Notes: a model not told the origin generated them from the sequence alone. 14,043 nt of DNA from BS750m-G69 sp964441235 (GCA_964441235.1 CAYTUQ010000072.1:1-14043); one strand, 5' to 3'. Numbered from the stretch's first letter, positions 5,851 through 13,591 are shown. Program-made: numbers and translations.

Positions 5851-6903
5851 ATGTTTCAAGACATTTTGCAGCAAACATTTTTCCATAACCGCATTTTGGA
5901 CTATCTCATTTGCCTTTCTGCTTTTATCATCGGTATCATTATTATTCGAATATTCAAAAGCATCATTTTAAACCGCCTAAAAGCATGGGCAAAGGAAACT
6001 GCCACTACCATAGATGTTTTTTTGATTCATGCCATTGAAAAGAAATTGCTACCCCTACTTTATTTCGGTGCTTTTTATCTAAGCATCCAAGCTTTAAGCC
6101 TGAATCCCGCCTTAGATAAAGGCATCAATGTTTTAGTTTTAATTATTTTGACTATCTTTGGTGTTCGTTTTTTACTGGCAATAATTATTTGTGGTCTTGA
6201 AGCTTATTGGGCAGGGAAAGAAAAGGATATAGTTAAGAAGCATACTATCAAAGGGATACTTTCAGTAATAAAGGTAATTGTTTGGGTCCTTGCTATTTTT
6301 ATTCTCCTGGATAATCTTGGCATCAAGATTACTGCACTACTTGCCGGGTTAGGCATTGGTGGTATAGCAATTGCCTTGGCAGCCCAAGCAATTTTAGGAG
6401 ATTTATTTAGTTACTTTATCATATTCTTTGACCGTCCATTTGAGATTGGCGATTTTATCATCATTGGAGATTATTTAGGGACAGTTGAACATATTGGCAT
6501 TAAGACTACACGAGTTCGCAGTTTAAGTGGAGAACAATTAGTATTTTCTAATACTGACCTTACTAATTCGCGTGTGCGCAACTATAAAAGGATGGATAAG
6601 CGCCGTGTAGTTTTCAAACTTGGAGTTACCTATCAAACCAACCTCCAACAGCTAAAAGAAATACCGGTAATAATCACAAATATTATAAAAAGTATTAACG
6701 ATACAGTTTTTGACCGTACACACTTCTTTTCTTATGGAGATTTTAGTCTTATTTTTGAGGTAGTTTATTATGTTATTGGTAGTGACTACAATAAATATAT
6801 GGATATTCAGCAGGAAATAAATTTTAAAATAAAAGAAGAGTTTGAAAAACGTGGAATTGAATTTGCTTATCCAACGCAGACATTATATTTAGATAAAATA
6901 TAA
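5851..6903 (+). CDS. MscS-family mechanosensitive ion channel (cassette E)
   Basis: This inner-membrane channel of 350 residues would open under membrane tension and release solutes on osmotic downshock. Hydrophobic segments lie near 16-36, 66-84, 92-115 and 135-156. The pore-lining glycine/alanine helix, LLAGLGIGGIAIALAAQAIL (163-182), is the family hallmark. Next comes the beta domain start, FFDRPFEIGDFIIIGDYLGTV (192-212), then the typical SNTDLTNSRVRNY segment (233-245) and a cytoplasmic alpha/beta vestibule to the end. Five membrane segments make it longer than the minimal MscS core, as in many family members. The ATG follows AAGAAGGG and lies only 33 bp after attC5, leaving little room for its own promoter. 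Expression probably depends on read-through from upstream. Full length and intact. Confidence 0.93.
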   Translation: MFQDILQQTFFHNRILDYLICLSAFIIGIIIIRIFKSIILNRLKAWAKETATTIDVFLIHAIEKKLLPLLYFGAFYLSIQALSLNPALDKGINVLVLIILTIFGVRFLLAIIICGLEAYWAGKEKDIVKKHTIKGILSVIKVIVWVLAIFILLDNLGIKITALLAGLGIGGIAIALAAQAILGDLFSYFIIFFDRPFEIGDFIIIGDYLGTVEHIGIKTTRVRSLSGEQLVFSNTDLTNSRVRNYKRMDKRRVVFKLGVTYQTNLQQLKEIPVIITNIIKSINDTVFDRTHFFSYGDFSLIFEVVYYVIGSDYNKYMDIQQEINFKIKEEFEKRGIEFAYPTQTLYLDKI

Positions 6904-6963
6904 AAATTGGATATGTTTAGAAGTAGTAGTCAATACTGTCAAGGGCCGAAAGCGACCAACAGC

Positions 6964-7057
6964 GCATAACACAGCATAAAAGGTTCGTCCCGATTTCATC
7001 GGGACTCACCCAAATTCCGCCTTCGGCGGAACTTCTTTTATGCTATAAACGTTAGGC
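6964..7057 (+). other. attC site 6 (94 bp)
   Basis: R'' GCATAAC (6964-6970) matches the start of cassette E at 8/9 bases. R' is GTTAGGC (7051-7057). Inner arms AGCATAAAAG (6973-6982) and CTTTTATGCT (7035-7044) pair perfectly. Two extra hairpins sit in the loop: GTCCCGAT/ATCGGGAC (6987-7005) and TTCCGCC/GGCGGAA (7015-7031). Confidence 0.88.
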
Positions 7058-7116
7058 GAAAGTCAGACGGCAAATATAGTTAAGAGTATAAAATTATAAC
7101 TGATCAAGAAAGTACG

Positions 7117-7797
7117 GTGGGAAAAGAAGAATTAGAAGGAAAGTTAATTTTTAAATCCATTTTTTTCTTTGCTTTAATAATTGTTATAACTTTTATTGGA
7201 GCAGGGCGTATTGATTATTGGCAGGGATGGATATATAATGGATTGAACATTATTTTTCTCATGCTGTCTTATTTCTTACTACCCCGTGAATTAATAGAAG
7301 AAAGGTTAAAACCTAAAGAAGGTATGAAGAAATGGGATAAAATCTACTCTATCGTTTCCATGCCAGTTTCTTTTGCGATTCTTATAATCTCAATCCTGGA
7401 TGGAGGTCGTTTTGATTGGGAACCACGAATCCCTATTATTGTCGTCATTATCGGAGTTGTAGTGTATACAATAGGACAGATAATCATATTATGGGCAAAA
7501 AAGTTAAACAGATTCTTTTCAATAGTTGTTCGTATTCAGAAGGACAGGGGTCAAACAGTTTGTAAAGATGGTCCATATCGCTTTGTTAGACATCCTGGAT
7601 ATCTAGGAGGGTTGCTTTATATAATTGTTACGCCAATCGTCCTCAGTTCATTTTGGGGATTAATTCCAGCAGTAATTGCAGTGGTTTTGCTGTTTATAAG
7701 AACCTATTTAGAAGATAAAAGCCTAAAGATGGAATTAGAAGGATATAAGGATTATACAAATGAAGCAAGATATAGGCTATTACCAGGAATTTGGTGA
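7117..7797 (+). CDS. Isoprenylcysteine carboxyl methyltransferase / PEMT-like membrane methyltransferase (cassette F)
   Basis: This integral membrane protein of 226 residues belongs to the ICMT/phospholipid methyltransferase superfamily. Likely membrane helices lie near residues 11-30, 40-55, 78-95, 105-127, 163-178 and 182-196. The cofactor-binding signature GPYRFVRHPGYLGG (152-165) is followed by LEDKSLKMELEGYKDY (198-213) and the closing RYRLLPGIW. These are the conserved C-terminal motifs of bacterial members, which use S-adenosylmethionine on lipid-like or membrane-embedded substrates. The real substrate is unknown. Protein prenylation is not expected in bacteria, so a lipid or small hydrophobic molecule is more likely. 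The start is GTG 7117, after AAGAAAG and 59 bp past attC6. The gene is complete. Confidence 0.85.
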   Translation: MGKEELEGKLIFKSIFFFALIIVITFIGAGRIDYWQGWIYNGLNIIFLMLSYFLLPRELIEERLKPKEGMKKWDKIYSIVSMPVSFAILIISILDGGRFDWEPRIPIIVVIIGVVVYTIGQIIILWAKKLNRFFSIVVRIQKDRGQTVCKDGPYRFVRHPGYLGGLLYIIVTPIVLSSFWGLIPAVIAVVLLFIRTYLEDKSLKMELEGYKDYTNEARYRLLPGIW

Positions 7798-7838
7798 TTC
7801 AATGATGCTGAATAGGAGAAATGTTTGGTCTTGCCATC

Positions 7839-7853
7839 GCCTAACGGTTAGGT
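7839..7853 (+). other. Collapsed attC (R'' and R' boxes fused)
   Basis: R'' GCCTAAC (7839-7845) matches the start of cassette F at 9/9 bases, as a genuine attC should. It is followed after one G by GTTAGGT (7847-7853), an R' box. The 60-90 bp arms and loop found at the other sites are missing, leaving CCTAAC-G-GTTAGG. A second small hairpin (AATC/GATT with GAA/TTC) follows at 7855-7870. This is the right end of the array and is probably inactive. Confidence 0.65.
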
Positions 7854-7902
7854 TAATCGAAGTTCGGATTTGGGTGAATGAGGTAGAGTTATCTGTCTAT
7901 TG

Positions 7903-8538
7903 TTATTTTAATTTCTTATACATCCTATAAAACTTAAAAAATTGCCCGTATAATTTTATAGACGATTTCTTAGAAATCGTAAATTCCAATTTCCCATATA
8001 AATTAATCGCGTTTATATTTTCTATCTCTATATTTAAAGATAGTCTATTAGCACCGCATTGTTTTGCCTCTTTTTCAGCCTTATCTATCAAACTTGTTCC
8101 TATTCCCATTCCTCTATATTTTGGGTAAGCAGCGACGTTGCTTATATAATATTCTTTCTCATAAACCCACCCAACTGTATTTTTAGATTTTAAAAAAGAA
8201 TGTAGCCTTTTAAAAAAATCTACTCCCATATTTTTCAATAGAAGCAACCCGGTTTGAAGGTCTTCTCGTTTTTTTAGCTGCCAGTCATATCCTAAAATCA
8301 TTCCTGCTTTTTTATGCTCGATCTCGGCAAAATAGGTATGATGAAAACCGAATAGATTATTACCTTTTACAAATAGGTTTATCAATATATTTTTGACTTC
8401 GCTACCATAGATAGTTGGTAGAAAAGAGGGTGCAGAGAGTATAATGAGGTCGGCAAAATCTTTGGCATCATAATGTGAGCCTTTTCTTATATCTTTTATA
8501 AACTTTTCATCCATTTCATTTTTATATATGGACTTCAT
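7903..8538 (-). CDS. GNAT-family N-acetyltransferase
   Basis: This cytosolic protein of 211 residues should transfer an acyl group from acyl-CoA to an amine. Motif A is very clear: strand YISNVAAYP (131-139), then the CoA pyrophosphate loop YRGMGIG (141-147) and the following helix. Motif B follows as the 'LSLNIEIENINAINLY' stretch (166-181) and 'GKLEF'. The N-terminal 125 residues are less conserved and probably hold the acceptor site, so the substrate cannot be named. The domain sits at the C-terminus of the protein. No good ribosome site precedes ATG 8538. The in-frame ATG at 8514 (residue 9) is an alternative, 7 bp after the stop of the doubtful ORF upstream. The gene converges with the end of the cassette array, and the 105 bp between holds only the collapsed attC. 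Confidence 0.88.
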   Translation of the reverse strand: MKSIYKNEMDEKFIKDIRKGSHYDAKDFADLIILSAPSFLPTIYGSEVKNILINLFVKGNNLFGFHHTYFAEIEHKKAGMILGYDWQLKKREDLQTGLLLLKNMGVDFFKRLHSFLKSKNTVGWVYEKEYYISNVAAYPKYRGMGIGTSLIDKAEKEAKQCGANRLSLNIEIENINAINLYGKLEFTISKKSSIKLYGQFFKFYRMYKKLK

Positions 8539-8743
8539 TCTGTAAAATATATATAACAGGGCTTCGAGGCATAAATAAACATGATTTAATTAGATCTTTT
8601 ATCGTCATACTTATTAAATCATTTAACCATATTTTAAAGTAACTATAAGCAATCTTTTTCCTGATGATCCAACCTCTATTCTTAAATTCATCTTCCATCT
8701 GGGTGAATGAACTAAAGTCATCTCTTTCTAAGCATCGGAACAA
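8522..8743 (-). CDS. Short doubtful ORF between the isoaspartate methyltransferase and GNAT genes
   Basis: A 73-residue frame opens with TTG inside the end of the methyltransferase gene and overlaps the GNAT start by 17 bp. It is basic and aromatic-rich, with no recognised motif, signal peptide or clear family. A GGTGAGGT stretch precedes the TTG. It may be a small coupled gene, a remnant, or chance. The alternative is that 8539-8717 is a short non-coding gap. Confidence 0.28.
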   Translation of the reverse strand: MFRCLERDDFSSFTQMEDEFKNRGWIIRKKIAYSYFKIWLNDLISMTIKDLIKSCLFMPRSPVIYILQNEVHI

Positions 8744-9437
8744 ACCTCACCGGGATAATAGAAGTTTCCTTTATTTCCCCCTTTACTTTAGTCAGTAATA
8801 CCAGCTCCTGGGCATATTTCATCCCGACAGGAATCACCATTTTTCCACCTTCTATTAACTGATCTTTTAGAGGTTGTGGTATTTGTAGAGGAGCGCATGT
8901 AACAATAATTGCATCGAAAGGCGCATATTCTTCCCAGCCCTGATATCCATCCCCGATTTTGACTTTAATATTTGTGTATCCCATAATAGATAATAGTTTT
9001 TCGGCTCTTTTTCCGAGGATATCAATTATTTCAATAGTATATACACTATCACATATTTCTGCCAATATTGCAGATTGATATCCGGAACCAGTACCGATCT
9101 CGAGAACTTTTTTAGTACTATCTAAATCAAGGACCTCAGTCATAAGTGCAACTATATATGGCTGAGAGATGGTTTGTCCCATTCCTATAGGTAATGGGAA
9201 ATCTCCGTATGCTTGATCTTGATATTCAGGTGGGACAAACCAATGTCTTTCAACCTTCTTCATCGCTGACAGCACATTTTCGTCCGTTATTCCCCTCGCT
9301 TCAATTTGAATTTTTACCATGCGTTCGTGTGCTTTAACGAAATCTTGAGTGGATGAATTTTCAGATTTGCATTGAAAATTGAATAATAACAAAAGAACAA
9401 AGATGAGAATGAAGTAAAAAATCCTCTTATTTTTCAT
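8718..9437 (-). CDS. pcm: Exported protein-L-isoaspartate O-methyltransferase
   Basis: The enzyme methylates L-isoaspartyl residues in damaged proteins with S-adenosylmethionine, starting their repair. The catalytic core shows QIEARGI (44-50), MGQTISQPYIVALM (86-99) with the family's essential Thr/Ser segment, and SAM motif I VLEIGTGSGYQSA (111-123). An acidic 'IEI' follows, then DGYQGW (163-168), FDAIIVT (174-180) and the closing PVRFVP. The family is usually cytosolic at about 210 residues. Here residues 1-23 form an export signal ending in a cysteine (FNFQC), a poor lipobox, so it is either a lipoprotein or membrane-anchored, facing the periplasm. I chose ATG 9437 because AGGAA lies 7 bases upstream and the signal begins there. 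The longer GTG 9497 start overlaps the nitroreductase remnant. It begins 14 bp after that pseudogene and was probably in one operon with it. Confidence 0.9.
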   Translation of the reverse strand: MKNKRIFYFILIFVLLLLFNFQCKSENSSTQDFVKAHERMVKIQIEARGITDENVLSAMKKVERHWFVPPEYQDQAYGDFPLPIGMGQTISQPYIVALMTEVLDLDSTKKVLEIGTGSGYQSAILAEICDSVYTIEIIDILGKRAEKLLSIMGYTNIKVKIGDGYQGWEEYAPFDAIIVTCAPLQIPQPLKDQLIEGGKMVIPVGMKYAQELVLLTKVKGEIKETSIIPVRFVPMLRKR

Positions 9438-9451
9438 AGTAGTTCCTATGA

Positions 9452-9989
9452 CTATTTTTTTCTCCCAACGGGAATGATATATTTGCTTTTTTCTCACTGA
9501 TCATACCTCTTGTTAGTACGTTCAGGCACAGCCGTGAATACAATACTGGCAGGCGCATTTCTGATGAAGTCTTAACCTCATGAAGCCTCAGCAAGATTAT
9601 CCCTAAAATCTCCTTCCCTAATTGTTTCTAGGGCATGTTTAAATGGCGAATACCGGAAAATACCTTCTTTAGTTACGAGATATGTCTCAAGAGGATAAGT
9701 AGCTCCAGCCGAAGTAGCAACACGGAATCCTCTGATTGGATTGGTGATATCCTGAGCAGCAAAGAGAATCTGAGATAGTTCCTCGTTTGAGAGTTTTATA
9801 CCGGAAAAGGAACGTATCGAACGCTTCTTTAATATTGTCTCTTCAAACAGCATGGTTCCAGTTGTTTTGGTTTCGGTATATCTCAAATTATTTTTTATCT
9901 TTCTCATTATCTGCGTATGTTTAATTGTTCCATTCACAAGATAATAAAATTAGAGATACAACCGCGGTAAGGAATAATGATTTCTTTAT
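9452..9989 (-). pseudogene. Decayed exported nitroreductase (SagB/ThcOx-type) gene
   Basis: The longest intact piece (9578-9937) shows the FMN nitroreductase core: KKRSIRSFSG, ELSQILFAAQDIT and a SAGATYPLE-type segment. It stops at TGA 9578-9580. The same frame continues with family sequence, S-stop-G-stop-DFIRNAPASIVFTAVPERTNKRYD, through TAA 9572-9574 to TGA 9494-9496. It then ends as YIIPVGRKK before TAG 9452-9454, a plausible true C-terminus. Roughly 60-80 residues expected between RYD and YIIPVG are missing. Upstream, in another frame, AGGAG (9997-10001) precedes ATA 9987-9989. A lipoprotein signal KKSLFLTAVVSLILLSC follows and is interrupted by TAA 9921-9923. The gene therefore has a lost start codon, a frameshift, several nonsense codons and an internal deletion. 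It was probably once an exported FMN oxidoreductase. Confidence 0.85.
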
Positions 9990-10102
9990 TTGATGACTCC
10001 TAAAATTTGCGATGATTTTTAAGAATTATTCCCAATGGAGGCTCTGCAAAACAAAATAATTATCTTATCATTGATTTTATAGTATTACAAATAAACTCTT
10101 CG

Positions 10103-10118
10103 TTTTTTTGCAAAAAAA
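10103..10118. repeat. 16 bp perfect palindrome in the intergenic region
   Basis: Seven T, then GC, then seven A form a perfect palindrome. It lies in the 350 bp gene-free stretch between the nitroreductase remnant and the M16 gene. Just beyond it, CAGAGA and TCTCTG form a weaker inverted pair around 10126-10160. No ORF or RNA gene is seen here. A role, if any, is unknown. Confidence 0.35.
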
Positions 10119-10218
10119 TTTAACCGCAGAGAATCCTGATAAAACTGATGACAATCTCTGTTCTTGAATTCTGCAATATCTTGTTTTTTCGACAAAGCAT
10201 TTTAAAATTTAAATTTTA

Positions 10219-10293
10219 GGCACTTTAGTTCACTTTAGACACTTTAGTTCACTTTAGACACTTTAGCTCATTTTAGTTCACTTTAGGCACTTT
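10219..10293. repeat. AT-rich tandem repeat, 19 bp period
   Basis: CACTTTAGTTCACTTTAGA occurs perfectly twice (10221-10239 and 10240-10258). A diverged copy follows at 10259-10277 and a partial one runs to 10293. Each unit is itself two near-copies of CACTTTAGNN, so the basic period is 9-10 bp. It lies downstream of the M16 gene stop. Confidence 0.85.
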
Positions 10294-10337
10294 GTGGTTT
10301 ACCACGCTTTGATACAGCCCCTGTTCAAATTGTTTCT

Positions 10338-13280
10338 TTAGTAGCCAAAAATATCTTCCAGTGTCAGGAAATTGACTTTTCCATATTTGGAAAGCTCTCT
10401 GATATCCAGTTTTTTAACGTCGCTAAGAACGAGGGTCGTGTATTGTTTATTTTTGATGTATTTTTCGAAAAATTCCTTTATATCTTCAATTTTAAATTTT
10501 GGGATATCATTATAGAGGTCTTTTCTAACGTCATGATCATATCCAAATTTTCTTGCTCTTTCATATCTCATTAAGATATCTGTCTTTGTGATTCGCTCGG
10601 GTTTTATTCTATTAATTATAGCATCTTTCGAGGATATAAAAGATTTATCCGATTCTGGCATGTTCGTCAGGAGGTCAAAAAATCCTGCCATTGCTTCCGG
10701 TAATTTATCCGCTTGTGTGCCGATATATGAGGAGATGTAATGTGATTCCTCTTTGTTGGGCGGATTCAGATAGGAGGCATAAACTGAATAAGCAAGTGCT
10801 TTAGATTCGCGCATGGTCTGAAATACAACTGAAGACATACTGCCACCATAATATTCGTTGAATAGAGATCGAATTGGAAGATTGTCTTTGTTAAAAGGCT
10901 CACTTTTTGAAAGCATCTGAATTTCCACTTGCTTCATATCGTAATCAACTACATATACTTTATTTTCATTGGTAGGTAATTCACTGTATGTTGTAGGTTC
11001 AGGAATTGGTTTTAATTCTTTTGGGAAATTGTGATACTGATTTAAAGAGGAAATTAAAGTGCCTTTGTCATCAGGACCATAATAGAGCACACGGTGCTTA
11101 TACCAGTTGATCTGTTTAATTATGTCAATAAGTTCTTCCGGATGCAAATTATTTAATTCTTTTTCACTTAAAATATTGGTGAAAGGAGATTGGGTTCCAT
11201 ATTTTCCATAATATCTCATCGCTTCACCAATACGCCATTTTGATAGTTTATCATCGGCTCGTTTCTTGAGGATGTCTTTTACTAAATTATCCAGTGCCTC
11301 GGGATTTGGTTGAGCATCTGCTAAAAGATGTTCGAAAAGTTTAAGTCCCTGCTTAAAGTTCTCAGTCAATCCAGATAAACTTACCCATATTTGGTCGCGT
11401 GAATTATGTACATTAAATGAACAGGCTAATTTATAAAATTCCTGCTTCAGTTCTGCAGGTGAATATTTCGAAGTTCCCAAATATTTAAGGTAGTTGAGAG
11501 CAACACCTGTTTTTTTATTGTTATCTGTTCCCATATCTAGAATATAGTACAGATTGAATAGATCATTTTCAGTATTTTCCTTATAATAAACTGGAATATC
11601 ATCTTTAAGAGCAAATTGCTCAATATCTTCTTCGAAAGTTAAAAATACCGGTTGAATATCCGGTACGTCGATATTTAAGATATTTTTTGCAAAATCAGAT
11701 TGGTACTTTCTATTCAGTTTTACTGGTGTAATAATTGGTTTTTTTGTTTTTTTAACATCTTTATCTTCGCCTGTTCTTTTATAAATGACAACGTAATTAT
11801 CATTGTAGTGTTTGTTTACAAATTCAATAATATCCTTTTTACTGATTTTTGAAAGGCGGTCTATTTTATCTACATAATTTTCCCAGGGTATATCCAAAGT
11901 GAATGCTTGTACGAAGGCAAAAGCCCGAGGCCAATTCCTTTCATATTCTCTCAATTGTTGTAACTTCAAATTGTTAACAACTGCGGTCGGTAACCAATCG
12001 GGTAATTCACCCTTTTTTACTAAATCAATTTGTGAGAGAAGCAATTCTGTTACTTCCTCAAGTTTTTGTCCTTCTCTCGCTCTACCTCCTAAAACATGTA
12101 CAGAATAGTCTTTCATAATATTTGGATATGAATATGCATCAATGACCTTTTGTTTTTGATTAAGATTCAGGTCTATCAAACCGGCAGTTCTATTCATTAA
12201 GATCATATCCACCATGGTTAAGAGGTCAGCATCTTCCGAAGAAGCCCCGGGAAAGCGGAATGCCAGAGTAACACTTTCGGCGTCTGGACCCCAAACCTCT
12301 TTGATAATTGGCTCTGAAATCGGATCTTCTATTGGTGAAGAATAGGAAGGAATATCCTTAGCGGTTAGTTGTCCGAATGTTGCATCGATCATTTGGATGA
12401 TTGAGTCTGGATCGAAATCACCGGAGAGACATATTGCCATGTTATTAGGCACATAATAGGTATTGTAATATTCGATAACTGATTTCATTGATGGATTTTT
12501 TAAGTGCTCTACTTTTCCAAGTACCGTTTGGGTACCATAGGGGTGTTTATGAAACAAACCGGCATTTAAAGATTCATAAACCTTGCTCCTATCGTTATCA
12601 AGGCTTCTATTCTTTTCCTCATAAACGACTTCTAATTCTGTGTGGAAAAGCCGCATAGCTGGATCTTTGAATCTCTCGTATTCAGTGGAAAGCCATTTTT
12701 CGAATTGATTGCATGGAATATCATTGATATATACGGTTTGCTCAACAGAAGTAAAAGCATTGGTTCCAAGAGCTCCGATGGATGATAGCATTTTATCATA
12801 TTCATTGGCAATAGCATATTTTGAAGCAACACCGGAAATACTATCTATCTGGTGATAAATTGAGATCCTTTCAAGTGAGTCTGTTGTTTGGTGGTAAACT
12901 TCAAATAGGTTGATAATTTTACCTATTTCCACTTTTTCCTTTTCCCAATCTTTGGTACCAAATTCATCGCTTCCTTTAAATAGTAAATGCTCAAGATAAT
13001 GTGCCATTCCAGTGTTATCAGAAGGATCGTATTTGCTGCCTACCTTTACAGGAATAGCAGTTTGTATTCTCGGGGCATCCTTGTATACAGTCGTATAAAC
13101 AATCAAGCCGTTATTAAGTTTATAAATCCTTGCTTTTAACGGATCGTTTTTAACGGTTTCATAACTGTATTTACCACTTGTAACTTTTGTTGTTCGTGTA
13201 CAAGCAATGAAAGTGCAAAGAGAAATAATTAGCAATAGTAAGAACAATTTAAGATAAATTGAATTATAACTCTTTTTCAT
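10338..13280 (-). CDS. M16-family zinc metallopeptidase, lipoprotein
   Basis: This large peptidase of 980 residues degrades peptides inside a clam-like chamber made of two M16 halves. A lipoprotein signal ends at FIAC (lipid cysteine 27). The N-terminal half carries the inverted zinc motif HYLEH (94-98). The third ligand and support region lies in TELEVVYEEKN (about 214-224), after a longer-than-usual helical insert. SGDFDP and neighbouring strands complete this half. The C-terminal half lacks the zinc motif but keeps the R/Y substrate-binding motif in MRESKALAYSVY (about R824 and Y831). This two-half layout and length are typical of outer-membrane-anchored M16 proteins in FCB-group bacteria. 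I chose ATG 13280 because AGGAGG (13287-13292) lies 6 bases upstream; TTG 13286 would put the site too close. It is intact and probably has its own promoter. Confidence 0.94.
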   Translation of the reverse strand: MKKSYNSIYLKLFLLLLIISLCTFIACTRTTKVTSGKYSYETVKNDPLKARIYKLNNGLIVYTTVYKDAPRIQTAIPVKVGSKYDPSDNTGMAHYLEHLLFKGSDEFGTKDWEKEKVEIGKIINLFEVYHQTTDSLERISIYHQIDSISGVASKYAIANEYDKMLSSIGALGTNAFTSVEQTVYINDIPCNQFEKWLSTEYERFKDPAMRLFHTELEVVYEEKNRSLDNDRSKVYESLNAGLFHKHPYGTQTVLGKVEHLKNPSMKSVIEYYNTYYVPNNMAICLSGDFDPDSIIQMIDATFGQLTAKDIPSYSSPIEDPISEPIIKEVWGPDAESVTLAFRFPGASSEDADLLTMVDMILMNRTAGLIDLNLNQKQKVIDAYSYPNIMKDYSVHVLGGRAREGQKLEEVTELLLSQIDLVKKGELPDWLPTAVVNNLKLQQLREYERNWPRAFAFVQAFTLDIPWENYVDKIDRLSKISKKDIIEFVNKHYNDNYVVIYKRTGEDKDVKKTKKPIITPVKLNRKYQSDFAKNILNIDVPDIQPVFLTFEEDIEQFALKDDIPVYYKENTENDLFNLYYILDMGTDNNKKTGVALNYLKYLGTSKYSPAELKQEFYKLACSFNVHNSRDQIWVSLSGLTENFKQGLKLFEHLLADAQPNPEALDNLVKDILKKRADDKLSKWRIGEAMRYYGKYGTQSPFTNILSEKELNNLHPEELIDIIKQINWYKHRVLYYGPDDKGTLISSLNQYHNFPKELKPIPEPTTYSELPTNENKVYVVDYDMKQVEIQMLSKSEPFNKDNLPIRSLFNEYYGGSMSSVVFQTMRESKALAYSVYASYLNPPNKEESHYISSYIGTQADKLPEAMAGFFDLLTNMPESDKSFISSKDAIINRIKPERITKTDILMRYERARKFGYDHDVRKDLYNDIPKFKIEDIKEFFEKYIKNKQYTTLVLSDVKKLDIRELSKYGKVNFLTLEDIFGY

Positions 13281-13286
13281 TTTCAA

Positions 13287-13292
13287 CCTCCT
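13287..13292 (-). promoter_or_regulatory. Strong ribosome binding site of the M16 peptidase gene
   Basis: AGGAGG on the - strand, 6 bases before ATG 13280. It decides the start codon against the upstream in-frame TTG. Confidence 0.8.
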
Positions 13293-13432
13293 GTTTAAAT
13301 GTTAATGGAATATATTGAATGCTCTTCCATTCTGGAAATTTGATTACATTCAGTGGCTTGAGGAATTTTGCCATTGAATTTTTTTCTTAAATGAATCACA
13401 ATTCCACTAATCTGTTTTTTTTAACTGATGTC

Positions 13433-13461
13433 AATCTAAGATACTAATATCAAAATGTCAA
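13433..13461 (-). promoter_or_regulatory. Candidate sigma-70-type promoter for the M16 peptidase gene
   Basis: On the - strand a perfect TTGACA (13456-13461) is followed by a 17-base spacer and TAGATT (13433-13438), four of six bases of the -10 consensus. Transcription would start about 145 bases before the ATG. If the organism is a true Bacteroidota, whose main sigma factor prefers other boxes, this match would mean little. Confidence 0.4.
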
Positions 13462-13591
13462 AATAAATCGATCTGAAAAATATTTTAGATAAATTAATGT
13501 TATGTAAATTCGGTTTCAATAGCTATTGAAGTATTAAAGGTGTGTTCTACAAATACGCATCCAGTGAAGAAACAAAAAATAACTAAATCCC

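Larger units (their letters stand above)
271..7853 (+). mobile_element. Integron-type gene cassette array (no integrase in window)
   Basis: Six attC-like imperfect palindromes (74-104 bp) separate + strand genes, each ending in GTT-type R' boxes and opening with matching R'' boxes. Taking the G/TT junctions as borders, the cassettes are A 369-3776, B 3777-4545, C 4546-5189, D 5190-5811, E 5812-7051 and F 7052-7847. Each cassette's first bases match the reverse complement of its own attC R'' region: A 9/9, B 8/9, C 9/10, D 10/10, E 8/9 and F 9/9 bases. Neighbouring cassettes have different pairs (GTTAGCGGTT for D, GTTATACGC for E), so this is not one copied repeat. All cassette genes are on the + strand with attC downstream. 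No tyrosine recombinase gene or attI is seen. Confidence 0.88.

Noticed and set aside
271..7057. CRISPR array or transposon inverted repeats as explanation for the recurring palindromes
   Set aside because: Spacing is 0.6-3.4 kb with genes between, the sites differ in length and sequence, and box pairing follows cassette logic rather than repeat-spacer or IS ends. No transposase or cas gene is present.
9438..9497. Longer isoaspartate methyltransferase from GTG 9497
   Set aside because: The signal peptide and ribosome site point to ATG 9437, and the extra part overlaps the nitroreductase remnant.
10294..10305. GTGGT/ACCAC hairpin as a terminator of the M16 gene
   Set aside because: It has a 5 bp stem with a 2-base loop and no T run on the transcript side, too weak to call.
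12632..12832. 66-residue ORF on the - strand inside the M16 gene, and a similar + strand ORF at 11899-12108
   Set aside because: Both are shadows within an intact 980-residue peptidase frame.
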